Under the pieces are notes generated by a model. It ran no database searches. It saw nothing but the letters and a program-made list of their open reading frames with translations, and was not told where the DNA came from. Position numbers and translations under genes: made by a program. From Dromaius novaehollandiae (taxonomy: Eukaryota; Chordata; Aves; Casuariiformes; Dromaiidae), in the NCBI RefSeq assembly GCF_036370855.1, contig NC_088117.1:8122001-8186000 (forward strand): 64,000 nt of DNA, read 5' to 3'. This document shows positions 1 to 10,530 of the stretch, one piece after another; the stretch's first letter is position 1; each line of letters starts with the position of its first letter.

Positions 1-2700
1 CTCTTCCTCCTCCCCTCACCCCCTCCTCATCACCTCGCCCGCCGCACAGCCCATTCATTCCTGCACATCCTCATCGGCAACCACAGATCCAAAGCACTCG
101 TCAGCCTTGCACGGGAGACGGGACCGAGAGCGGCTCCTCCTGCAAGTCCCCGCCACGGGGATCTCTCGCAAGCGACCAAGCCAGGGCTGTGCTTCTCCAC
201 TCTGCCGCGGGCAGCAGAGCTGCTGTCTCCGGATCTGGGCATGCAAACGGGGTTTGAGCAGGGGCTGCCTCGCAGAGAAGGCCCTCTGCTTTCCTTCCCG
301 GGAGGAAGGGGGTGGGGAGGGGAGGAAGGCACGTGTAGATGTGTTGGGCAGCGGTAACTGCAATTTCCCGTTTGAATTTCACTGAAGTTTCCTGTTGCTG
401 TTTGGTTTGGGAAACCACTGTGAGGGGTGAGGTGTGAGCCTGCACGTGCCTGTATGCAGCCGCCTTTGCTTGTACAGGGTGTTCTTAAAAGGATAAAGGA
501 AGTTGTAGGGAAAGTCTGTGGGTTGCTAGAAGCCCAGGGTGACGTCTCTCCCGTATTCTGGGTAAGGAAAGCCACGTTCCTCCTCCCTCCATCTCTCCTG
601 CAAGGTTCCCTAAATCTGCCTTTCACACCACCGCCTCTTCTCTAGGGTGAAGCTAGGAGCCACAGAGGTCTGAACTGGTTCCATCACTGGAGCCAAGGTC
701 TCCAGAGGGCCCTGGCTCTGTGGGAACGGCTATACAAAGACACAGCTTGAGCGGAGCCTGGTTGGGCTTCCTCCCCTCTGTAGTTAATGGGCACAAAACC
801 TCACATGTTCCCACACATTCGTTGCTGTTTAGGGATCAGCTGGGTCCAACCTGCCCTCTGCACTGCCCTTTTCCTTCTTGGCGCTTTGCTGCCCTGCTAC
901 TGGGCTGGACTCAATGGCACGAGGTGACTGTGGCTGCTACCGCTTGGTCATAAATTGTAGCGACAGCCCCATAGCAAAGGGATTTTCCCATGAAGCAGCA
1001 TGTTCCCCAGCACTTTTAGGGAGGCATCCCCAGAGCAAAGGCACCAGGGGGGCAAGCATGCAGTTTTACCTATATTTATGTAACTGTGCTGGTAAGGAAG
1101 CACATAAATAGCCCAGGACAGCGATTTACACCCGGAGAAAGCTCTTTCCTTTCCTCATTGCCTGCTGGTGCTGCCGTGCTGGACCTTGGATGGAGGGACC
1201 ATACATCCAGTGCCACCAGCAGCAGCATCCAGAAGGCAGGTGAATGAATGGGGACATGATCCAGACCATACTGACACTATCAGTAGGAGGACAGAAGTGG
1301 TTGGTGGTGAGTTTGAGAGGAGCTGTTGTGTCCACGTGTCTGACCAAGGTGCTCTACAAGTTTCTGGCAGGAGAGGGGCTGTTTCCCCTTGGGGTTCCCA
1401 TGCCGGGTGTGGAGGTGAGAGGGCTTTGGCCCGGTGTTTGCTGGGCATTGGGGGCAGCCGGGATCTTTTCCCTGGCATTATCCCGGGCTGCAGAGAGGGT
1501 GGTGGTGCTGCCTCCAGCCAGGATGCTCAGCTTTTGCTGCTGTACTGCTTTACTGTTACTGTTTGGAAGAAAAAGCCTGTTTGCATTTCTTTTTTTACGA
1601 TTTTCTTGTTGCCAGACCTAGCTGCTCCCTCTTACAAAAAGTTCTCTTAGATGCTCTGGGGAGGGAGAGCAAGAAGAGTCTAAATTAAGAGGCAGTGAAA
1701 TGCAGGTGTCCGTAGAGCTAAAGCAGAGCTTTCTAGCCCTGCTGCTGTTGTGTCTGCTCCGTTGCTTGGCCCTAGGCTGTCTGTCATCTGCGTAGGACAG
1801 TGGCAAGGATCTTTCTACCTACCTAAAGCAACTTTATAGAATTGCATTTTAAATGGCAGTGAAGGAGACTCAAGTTAAGTCTTTACTCCTAAATCATTAA
1901 TGGGATGTGTGTGTCAACTCAGCTTTTCAAATAAATCCACTCTGGGAGTGCTGCTCGTTTGCCTGTTGGGACCTGAGGAGTCCGGTTCTGGTGGAGCGCT
2001 TCGGCAGCCACAACCTGGAGCGGGGAACTCAGGCTTCTCAGTCTGTGTCCCCTCTCTCTGCTGGTGGCTTTTGGCAAGCGCTGTCAGGCTGCAAATGGCT
2101 GTCAGCATCTGGCCAGCACTGGCTGAGCCAAAGCTTATGGTTTCTCAAAGCTGCCCAGGGGATTTGAACACATCTCTCCTAGTAACTTTATGGAAATAGG
2201 GCTTCTGTGTAAAAAGGTGGATGGAAATGTTGACATCCCTGCTCTAGAAGCTGGGAGGGACACCAAGAGTGTGAAACAGAGCACCAAAAAAGGGTAGGGA
2301 GATGTTTCCTTCCACTGCAGCTGCACCCAGGGGAGCATGTGTCCCTGGGCTTGGGACCTCCCGAGGAGGTGGGGAAGAGGCTCGTGTGGAGCCCTGTTTC
2401 TTGCTTGCCTGAGTCTGCACATTTGTCTCATTAGGGATTTTTGGACCTTAAGCAGTTATTTCTTGTTTGAATTGTATCAGCCCACTTGGGAGCTGCCCCC
2501 CGTGGCATGGCAGTCGGCTGCTCATGTTCCTCCAACTCCCACCAGCGTCCGCTGCTGGCCCGCGGGGCTCTGCTCCTCTCCCGGTGGGTCCGCACATGTA
2601 GCAGCGCCCAGGGCTGCTTGATGTCTACAGCAGCGCTCCCCCACCTCCGACGTTGTGGTTTTAATTAAAATCTCTGTGTTTTGCACCGGTGACTGTGTTG
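1..2700. other. Intergenic flank, possibly containing the tail of a neighbouring 3' UTR
   Basis: No coding exon is recognisable. In other vertebrates PTPA lies on this side of IER5L, pointing toward it. I looked for the PTPA C-terminal HFKFGSLLPIHP segment and did not find it. AATAAA at 1930-1935 and ATTAAA at 2664-2669 are candidate plus-strand poly(A) signals. Otherwise this is ordinary mixed-composition sequence. Confidence 0.4.
2664..2669 (+). terminator. Candidate plus-strand poly(A) signal
   Basis: ATTAAA is followed within 40 bases by GT-rich sequence (about 2671-2710), the arrangement expected of a cleavage and downstream element. It could end the 3' UTR of a gene coming from the left, with PTPA expected by synteny. 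This is inference; no coding sequence supports it within the window. Confidence 0.3.
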
Positions 2701-3131
2701 GTCTCTCTTGGACTGGGGTTTGCTCCCACTTTGGGGCCCTTTGGGGACAGAGCCAATGAAGCTGGTGGCTGTAGCCTTTGGTGGGGGGGAGAGGCTTTCT
2801 TGAGGCACTTGCTGTGTTGGTGGTTGATCTCTTGCTTGCACCAAAATTGACTTGTTTAACTGCATGAAGCAAGTATATTCAGACTGTCTTTGTGTCCTCG
2901 TTAGGTCTCTCTCTTTCCGTCATATAACGTTTTATTTATTTCACTTTTGGTATGTCCAATCCCCCTCTCGCACAGCTTGGACCTGGCAGGTGGGTGATGT
3001 GTGAAGCCTGCTCCTAGGCCAGCAAATATCTCTTGAAGATCAGACACTCTCAAAACCAAAGGATGTCTGAGCCTTGTTCCTGGGACAAGACGAGAGCTGG
3101 AACCCTTTTTCTTAAGATGTCTTTCCTGTCC

Positions 3132-3142
3132 TGCTGACTCAG
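3132..3142 (+). promoter_or_regulatory. MARE/AP-1-like site
   Basis: TGCTGACTCAG matches 11 contiguous positions of the 13-base Maf recognition element and contains a perfect AP-1 heptamer (3135-3141). It is a single site in otherwise unremarkable DNA and could be a chance match. Confidence 0.3.
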
Positions 3143-3461
3143 GACTTCCCGCACCAGTCTAGCTCAGTGGTTTTGCTGGATTCATACTGAAAATTGTACC
3201 TGGATCTTCTCAGGATCAGCTGGAGCTAGTAGATGTGTCTAACCAATGCTACTTTTCTTGTCACTAGGTTACATCCTTTCCTTCCACGCAGGCCAACTGT
3301 GAGTGTGTGTTGCTAAAAGTGGAAGCAGGCTGGAGGGCTGGATGGTGAGCAGTAAATGTCATCTTGGATGCCAGATGTTTTCCTTGAAGGTACTCAAATT
3401 TGTCTTGAAGGTGTCCCTTGGCAAGTGTGACACACTAGTGAAGGGGAAGCAGACCCAGCGT

Positions 3462-3515
3462 AGTCTGGGTTTCTCACCATCTTCCCTCCCAGTCTGGGTT
3501 TCTCACCATCTTCCC
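3462..3515 (+). repeat. 29-bp tandem duplication
   Basis: A 29-bp unit beginning AGTCTGGGTTTCTCACCATC occurs at 3462-3490 and again at 3491-3515 (second copy 25 bases). The copies are identical over their shared length, so the duplication is recent or has been homogenised. Confidence 0.9.
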
Positions 3516-4930
3516 AGCCAGTTTTCAGAACTGGACTCTCTGAGGTTGAAAACGCTTTGCCTAGTTCATGAGAGGGTCCGTCTACAGCTGCCACGCGTTC
3601 CCTTTGCGCAGGGTGCGTTTCACAAATCACCTTCAGCCTTCCTCTGTCTCTGTCCTCGCAGCCCTTCTTTGTAAATGATCGTTCATGACAGCAAGTAATA
3701 AATGAAGTAAGAGTTAAGAGAAGCAGCCTTGTATAGTGATAGTAGTAAAAGAATAAAAAACCAGAAGCGTTTCTTGCCATTGTTGCTGTATTAACTTGTC
3801 CCTGGTGTGTGGCTGGATTCCATTACGTAGCGCTGGGTTCCTGCTATTAAATAAACAAAGACATCCCCACTGCAGGACCAGGATTTGTCGAGTAGTGAGA
3901 TCCTAGTTGGCAGTTTTCAGGATAAAGACATACTTCATACCCCAAGGAACTTGGTATTGAACCACACAATAGCACTGGGGATGGCAGAAGCTGGCTGCTT
4001 CAGAGCACCCAAAAACTGGGTCTGATCTGCTCTGGAAATTTAGAAGTCACTGGAAGTGGTAAAAAGCTTGGAAGAGGATGGGGCTCACCAGCCATGGGAA
4101 GGGCACACAGAACTTGGAAGGAGCCGTGACGGCGACAGCAGAGATGGCACCGTGTCTCTCCAACTACATTGACTTGCTGCCTTCAGAGAGGAAACGGCGC
4201 AGGAGAGAGGCAGAAATGGGCAGGGTGAGAGACGATGGACTTGGCAGTAAGGATAACTGCTCGCTTAACCGAAGCCAAACTCTCCCACTGTGAACACGTC
4301 GATGTGAATCTTCCACAACTGAGAAGCACGTGGGGGGTGGTCCCATCGCTGCCTTAACAAAGAACTGTCCGGGCCAAGATGCAGAATTTGGCAGGGCTTT
4401 CAGAGCTCATTTTGTGCTCTAATAGCAAAGAGGAGAGATCGCAGACCTTTAATGTGACAGATGCAGCTTCCCCTTTGGTAGATGAATGCTCAGCAATCTT
4501 CCCATTGACACCAGGACAAACTCCTTGAGTGTCCTGGGAACAGTCTTGTCTTGCTCTTTTACTGATCTTGTAAAAATTGTGCCCAACTAGGATTAGCTAA
4601 ATTGAAAAAGGGCTGCATCCAAATCGGGTAGGATTTAGGCTGGAACATGGCAGGCATCTTCAGCTTGGAGCTATTCTCATGGCGAAGAGCACAATGCTGA
4701 GAGCAGGCTCCGAGGTTAGGAAAGGCTTTTGAGGGGGTGGAGTAGGTGCTTTGGGTTGCTATAAAAAGACTGGGCTTGGGAATGTCCACATCGGCTGGCT
4801 GTACGCAGCATGTAAATACGGTTGTTGCTAAAATTGGAACAAGTCACTCCCCATGTTCCCAGTTGCAACTGTAACATGGATAATAAATAACATCAAAATC
4901 CCTCATTACAATTTGAGATTCTCAACGTGC

Positions 4931-4955
4931 AAACCTGTGGAAATGTGACAGGTTT
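4931..4955. repeat. 8-bp inverted repeat with 9-nt loop
   Basis: AAACCTGT (4931-4938) and ACAGGTTT (4948-4955) are perfect inverted copies around a 9-nt spacer. Each arm carries the ACCTGT/ACAGGT core bound by ZEB- and Snail-type zinc fingers. It lies just upstream of a CR1-like remnant. Confidence 0.6.
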
Positions 4956-4974
4956 CCCGCGGGAACTGCAGTGT

Positions 4975-5084
4975 GGGGCCCTGATTCAGCGGGGCACTTA
5001 AATGCGTTTTTAAGTCCTGCTGGGCAAACGCTCACTTCCTTTTATAAAAATGGATTAACGATGTGCTCAAGGATTTGCTGAGTC
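4975..5084. mobile_element. Ancient CR1-type or MITE-like palindromic remnant
   Basis: The left arm (about 4976-5013: GGCCCTGATTCAGC, then CACTTAAATG) and the right arm (about 5050-5084: GTGCTCAAGGATTTGCTGAG) are diverged inverted copies. The GGCCCTGATTCAGC and CACTTAA words are typical of an old palindromic element family, CR1/L3-associated, in sauropsid genomes. The divergence indicates great age. Confidence 0.6.
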
Positions 5085-6220
5085 CATAAATGGAGGAAGG
5101 CGAGAAAGCAGAGAAGCAGTTCCTTATCTGTTCTTATATTTCTAAGACACCTGGGAGAAATAAACTGAAGCAGACTGTATGGCAGAAGTCAAGATACCCA
5201 AACTATCTATTTTTACATGAATTTCTCCCAATTTTGTGTGTGGAAACTGTCTTTTTGGAGACTGTGAGGTCTACAGTGTTGAAGCCCAACTTGGGGAATG
5301 GTTGTATAGCTTTAGGCTGCTTCGTGTACGCAGAATTAATGAGGTTCGCCAGCACTGCGCTTTCATAGCCTTAATGTAGGAACAACATTTTGGTTTCAGC
5401 TAGAAATGGTAATACTGCTAAAGGAAATAGATGATACGCTATTGCTAAAGGGGCAAACTGTTCCAATGTTTCTAAGAGTCAATATGTCATATAATGGCGA
5501 CTAACTATATAAAATTGGCTGGTGTGGTGGTTATAGAGAAATTCCAGCTAGATATTTTGTATGTTCTTTTATTGGGTACTAGCTGATCTCTGAAAGTGAA
5601 TGTTCTGTGAAACGTCTTCCTTTTTTTGTGTTCAGAGCATATACATTTAAAAATATTAGTTTAGGTATTACATCTCCCCTTTGAAAAAATTCCCTTGTAG
5701 GCAAGAATAAAAGTTACAAAAAGGCTGTTACAGAGATCATCAGCTCTCTATTAGATAGCTTGGAATATGCTCCACTAGCAGCAGAGTTTAGTCTTCTCCA
5801 AATTACTGTAGAGGATTTGACTGTATCTTGCTGATCCATCCACATTTTAATTTCCTCTGCACGGATACATATTGCAGGATGCTGGCAATCCCCAAGCCCA
5901 CTGGAGCTGCAAGACTGGATGTTTCATCCTGTAACACCAATAAAATGTTAATGCATACTAATAGCAACAGCAAAGGGGTTTATGGAGCGAGCTTGGAAGT
6001 ATTTTATAATTGCCAGGGTATCAGTGTCACAGAGAATTTGGGGTTAAAGTCATCAAGTATTGCACTTTGTCAGCACAGGGGCTCCCCCACCTCCTCAAAA
6101 ATACCTCAAACTTACTATTTTTTATAATTAAAGGTGGAAGAAGGGAGATGAGTCCTGGGGGATGGTCTCAACCGTAAATTACACGTACGTGAGAGAGCTG
6201 CCCAGGGTTTTGGACAGATT
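5085..6220. other. AT-rich intergenic block
   Basis: Noticeably AT-richer than the rest of the window, especially 5380-5830. Open frames at 5090-5368 and 5828-6127 resemble no protein I recognise. It may be a decayed transposon or an ancient non-coding block; I cannot tell which. Confidence 0.4.
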
Positions 6221-6221
6221 C

Positions 6222-6350
6222 AGATGATGTGGGTTCAATTTGCTACCCTTATTGCAGACCCCTGCTGTAGCTTTCATGAAGAAGGCTGCCTCCATTTCCC
6301 ACTTGTAGACCAAGAATAAAGGCACTGTCCTGCTTTGTAAACGTAGGCAT
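6222..6350 (+). mobile_element. MIR/tRNA-derived SINE remnant
   Basis: GTGGGTTCAATTTGCTACCC (about 6230-6249) resembles the B-box region of tRNA-derived SINEs. The segment at about 6290-6330 (CCATTTCCCACTTGTAGACC, then AATAAAGGCACTGTCC) resembles the SINE core words 'cagtttccccatctgtaa' and 'gataatagcactt'. Similarity is degraded; family assignment is tentative. Confidence 0.5.
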
Positions 6351-7425
6351 GAGGTGTTTTACTGCACTCTACAAATACCAAAAATGGACAAATCTGAGCT
6401 CTGGGTTGGGGGAAAAGGCTCCCTCCCTCATGCAGCATTTCCACGGGCTGCTCTCGCCGGAGCTGTCAGCCTTTGGCTGTGCCGCCGTCCCGGCTGTCCC
6501 CATCGCGCATCTCCAGGATGCTCCGATTGCCTCCCACCAGTGCTGGAGGACAGTGTGGCACATAAAACAGCAGCGAGCCCGTTGCGACGGCATCCCGTTG
6601 GAAGTGCTGCTGTGGGAGCCGCTGATCCCACTCGGCTGGCACCACGGTTTCTCACGCCGGACCAGCGCACGCAGGCTCAGCGGTCCACGGGCCGACCAAG
6701 AAGAGCCCGGATGACCACAGAGCTGCTTATTTTCATGCAAGTGCTCCAAAACCTGGGGATTTTCCAGAGTCTACAGATCCTGAGCCAAGGTATAAGCCAG
6801 AGGCATTGCCAAAACCATCAGACAACGGTGGGCCTGGCTGAAGAAGCTCTCCATGTAAATGCTCCTTAAACAGCATTAGGCTGAGTTAATCCATCTGTCG
6901 CTCTGGGGGGACAAACCGAAGGCTGAGCCCTCCCCCTCATCGCTTCTTGTCACCGAGCAGCAGGGACGAGCCCAGTGAACAGCTGAGTGTAATTTGGGGT
7001 GTCTTTTGGTCTTTTCAACCACGTTCTTGCCTTCTGGTTGGGGATGGAGTGGAGGAGCTGGGCTATTTATGGTGCTGCGGAGAACACAAGTGTGGCCTCT
7101 CTGGGGAGGACAACATCTAAGAGAGGAGCCAGCTGTGAAGCCGATGTGGGTGGTGGGTCCCCAGCCTGGCGAGCCCACCAGGCTTTTGGGGGAGCAGGGA
7201 GCGTGCCAGGTCCCTGCACGAGGTCTTCCTGCATCCTGACCCAGGTCCTGCTGGAAGCCGCCTGCAAAGTGCCGCTTTCCCGTCCCTTAGGTGGGCGCAG
7301 GGCTCCTGCAGGGGAGGCCGTCCCATAACACGTGTTTGGGGCTTTTGCTCTCCAGAATCAAAAGAAACGTAAAAACAGGCTTCTGCAAAGCTGCTCCTGA
7401 GCCGGGCATCTGACACGGCCTGGGT
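6350..7425. other. Intergenic sequence, no gene seen
   Basis: GC rises through this interval. The overlapping open frames lack recognisable domains and splice context. Confidence 0.4.
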
Positions 7426-7605
7426 CTCTTACCGGCGCGCTCCCACCCCGGCTACCCCGAGCGCTGCGCCCGGCTGCCCCGCGCGCGAGCGGGGCTTTGG
7501 GAGGAGGAGCGGGCTCCCGCGGCGTGCGGGTAGCGGCGGCAGCTCCGCGCAGGGTCGCGGGGCGGCGGGGGGCTGCGCGGCTCCGGCGGCGGCGGAGAGG
7601 AGGAG
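7425..7605. other. Small CpG island
   Basis: About 180 bases are very dense in CpG, with GCGCGCGAGCGG-type words. No TATA box or recognisable coding start is attached. It could be an orphan regulatory CpG island or a promoter of non-coding RNA. Confidence 0.5.
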
Positions 7606-9585
7606 AAGTGGGCATGGGGGAAGCACACGAGCTGGTGCTTGTTTTGTTCAGGCTCACTAGGGAGCACGGGAAAAACAAAAGCCGGAGCGTCACAGGGCGC
7701 TGGGTAGGGCTTTGGGAAGAGGGGGAAAACCGTGCAGGGTTTCAGCAGGGAGGGGCGTTGGGAGCTTGAACGTAGGCAATTTTGCGAGCGAACGGTCGTC
7801 TTTCAAAGCAGAACCTTCCCCGTTTCCAATTTCAAAATTCTGTTCACATCAACATCCACTTTCATGTTGTAAAACCTGGGGAAAAAGAGGGAAAAAAGCA
7901 GCTATTCACACATTTCAATGCAAAAGCTTCATTTTGGAGAGGAAAAGGGGGGAAAAAAAGCAATGCTTTGCAGGTAGCTTAAAAAAACCAGTCCCCCAAA
8001 ATGAGAAACTGTGGAAATATTCGTGGACCAAGGAGCAGGCCTGCCCGGCCCCGAAACCCGCGGGGCCGAGCCCGAGACGGGCACGAAGTGGCCATTAGCT
8101 TTCCACCCCTGTCCTTAAAGGATGCGACTTTCGCTTTACCCCGGTTAGGGACGATTAAAAGCGGAGTCGGTCGGGATGGACTTCAAAAGTGCCTCTCTGT
8201 TCTCTCCGCAGCCACTGTCCGCGTTTCCTACATCAGAAAGCTGGGAGCAGGGGGCACGGTGCCGGCGCCGCGCTCCCACACTGCCTGCATACATATGAGC
8301 CCGCGCGAGTTCGGCACCGCTCGGAGCCGGGAGGAAGAGCTCTCCCCTCGCCACGCTCCTCCCTTGCCATCCTCGGGCCTCCTGGCCGGGGTGGGCATGC
8401 TGGCGACCGGGAAGGGACACCCTGTGTCCCGTAAAAGCAGCCAGAGGTGGGTACGGAGGAGTGGGGACGTTTCACGGCAGCACCTGGGTTGGCTGGTGCG
8501 GAAATCCTGTCCCCTTCCTCCCGGCAGCCCGTGGTGGGGCTCCAGCAGCACGTGCAGAGTTAACGCAGAGTTACTGCGGTTAATGCAGAGTTGATGCCCA
8601 CAGGTGTGGGGCAGCTCGCTTGGCCCAGCTGGTGGATCATGGGGCTGGAGCAGGCGCTGGGAATCAGCAATCACCGCTTTCCCCTGGGAGGGCTCTTGCC
8701 CTGAGGGGCTGGTCCAAGCCCTTTGCTACGAGGCAGCCTGGGGATAACATCTCCCCCAGCTTCCCCCATGCCTTGGACAACCTCTGTCCTGCTGCTGGGG
8801 CTTTGCTGGCTCCTTCTGGCCGTGCTGACCTCGGCGTGCTTTTGCTGGTGAACAAAAAATGGCAATTCGGCGTCTGGCAAGGTCCTGGGCAAAGCTTGTG
8901 CCCTTCCTGCTTTCTCAGCACAGAAAACCTAAAGACTGGGTCAAACGGAAATGCCTTTTGCCCCGATGAGCAGCTGAAGAAACACTCACCCCGAAGGGTC
9001 TCTGCAAGCCGGGACCCCGACGCCAGCGTGGCCTCCTCGCAGTGGGGCTGGGAGAGCCCCCCGCGGCCGCGGAGGGCAGGTAAGCCCGCTCCCGGGTCGG
9101 GTCGTGCTGCGTCAGCCCCGGCGATGGGGACACGAGCAGTCGGGCTTCTGGGTTTCCTGGCAGACGGGGGTGGGAGGTCCAGCTTGGAGACCCCCTACTT
9201 CAGCTCTGGTGGTGCAAATGCAGCTGGGGGGGGGTCTGGCCGCTGCTGATAGCTTGACGTGCAACTGGGCACGTCCCTTCCCCACCACGCGCCTCCGCTT
9301 CGGCCGTGCCGCCCACCTCCACGTGGCACCGTCGAACCCCCGAAGCATCCGGCGGAGGCGGCTCGCGGCCCCGGGGAGGTCAGTGCTCCTCCCGCGTCCT
9401 CGGCGGGGTCGGCGCGCCCCTGAGGTGGCCGCTCTGGGGTTCGCGCCCGTTTCTGGGGGGGCCGAAGGCCTTTTACCCCGCTTCTGCCGAACTCTTTGTG
9501 CCATTAGATATAACAGAAAACAGCTTTTGCCGCGCCGCAGCCTCCCGTTGGCTTCCACAGCGCCGTTAGCGCGGGCTTAGCTCAG
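7606..9585. other. Intergenic sequence, no gene seen
   Basis: GC-rich with an AT-richer insert at about 7780-8000. A short imperfect triplication of GCAGAGTT words lies near 8560-8595. The CpG density rises again from about 9290. No coding feature can be supported. Confidence 0.4.
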
Positions 9586-9587
9586 GG

Positions 9588-9690
9588 AGCAGCATTAATC
9601 ATCAGCCTATGAGCAGGATATAGAAAGGCCAAATGTGAGTAATTACCGCCCCGACGCTAATTGCCCATCCCAGGACCAAACCTAACACAC
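9588..9690. promoter_or_regulatory. Putative conserved regulatory block with homeodomain motifs
   Basis: An AT-rich island inside CpG-rich DNA holds ATTAATC (9594-9600), TAATTA (9640-9645) and TAATTG (9658-9663), three homeodomain cores in 70 bases. Retained AT-rich blocks in a GC-rich flank are typical of conserved non-coding elements, but conservation is not tested here. It lies about 6 kb downstream of the IER5L promoter. Confidence 0.4.
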
Positions 9691-9699
9691 TAAACGCCC

Positions 9700-10478
9700 C
9701 GCTAACCCGAGCGGCCTCTTGACCGGGCCGCCGTGTCCCCGCAGCTCTCGTGCTGGTGCCTCCGCGCGGGAGCGGTTCACGCGTCTGCCGGCACGTGCGG
9801 ATCCCAAAACACGTTTTTTTGTTCGCTCACACGCGGCCTGGGGAGGCGGGAGGGGAGCGACCTGGCTCGGGGTCCGCGGAGAGACCCTGTGCGGGAACCG
9901 GCAAGCGCCGCTCTCCCAGCCGGAGCGACGGCGCGTGGGGCTCAGGAGGACCCGGGGCGGCCCCCCTGCTCCAGAGGGGTTTCCCGCAACGTTGCGCGGC
10001 AGCACGGCCGGCCGGCCCCGAGGTGACCTCTCCGCTGGGCACAGCGTGGCCGTCCCCGAGACCAAAGGGACGCGGAGGAGGCCGCCCGGACTCGACCGCA
10101 CCGGCGGTGGGCGTTTCACGCGGGGACGGGGAGGCCGCGGCTGGGTCCGGGCGCTGTTTGTCGCTCCGCGTTTCCCAAGGACGGGCAGCGGCGTTCCCCG
10201 CTCCGGCAGCCGCTGCCCCCTCGGCTCCCCTCCTCTTGCCGGCGCTGCGGTTTTGCTCCAGCCAAACTCGAAGCTGCCGCAATCAGGCGGGCGCTGGGGC
10301 CGGGGCGTCTCGCTGCCGGCCCCTCTGCCGGCCCGCGGGGCTCAGGCGAGCTGCCCGAGGGACGGGACGGGACGGGACAGGACGCGCGGGCGAGGGGAGC
10401 GCCCGCGAGCCGGGGAGGGGGCTGGGGCTGGGGGCGCAGCCGCCCCCGTCGCCTCCTTCCAGGCCGAGCGCTCCCGGC
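9700..10478. other. CpG island downstream of IER5L
   Basis: Dense CpG throughout. Two 12-bp perfect palindromes lie close together: CGCAACGTTGCG (9985-9996) and GGCCGGCCGGCC (10006-10017). A (GGGAC)n tract occupies about 10359-10380. The long open frames here come from composition. Confidence 0.5.
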
Positions 10479-10530
10479 ATCATGATTAATTTATCAGGTG
10501 CGCATGAATATGCAGATGAGACGCCGCTTT
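10478..10530. promoter_or_regulatory. Putative enhancer core: homeodomain, E-box and POU-dimer motifs
   Basis: An AT-rich segment inside a CpG island has ATTAATTTAT (10485-10494), the E-box CAGGTG (10495-10500) and ATGAATATGCA (10504-10514), which resembles the MORE/Pit-1-type palindromic POU-dimer site. Their packing without gaps looks like a composite developmental enhancer. This is motif evidence only. Confidence 0.45.

Larger units (their letters stand above)
2700..4930. other. Intergenic sequence, no gene seen
   Basis: Moderate GC. No open frame resembles a known protein. Scattered poly(A)-like hexamers (for example 3850-3855) have no supporting context. Apart from the MARE-like site and the 29-bp duplication I see nothing distinctive. 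Confidence 0.5.

Noticed and set aside
1041-1057. CTCF-like GCACCAGGGGGGCAAGC
   Set aside because: One G too many between the CCAG and GCA parts of the core, so spacing does not fit.
1-2700. Terminal coding exon of PTPA
   Set aside because: Synteny makes it plausible, but no segment encoding the conserved HFKFGSLLPIHP end was found on the plus strand.
9570-9610. tRNA-like start (GGGCTTAGCTCAGGGAGCAGC)
   Set aside because: Resembles an A-box and D-stem, but the D-loop would be only three bases and no B-box (GGTTCRANNCC) or acceptor pairing follows.
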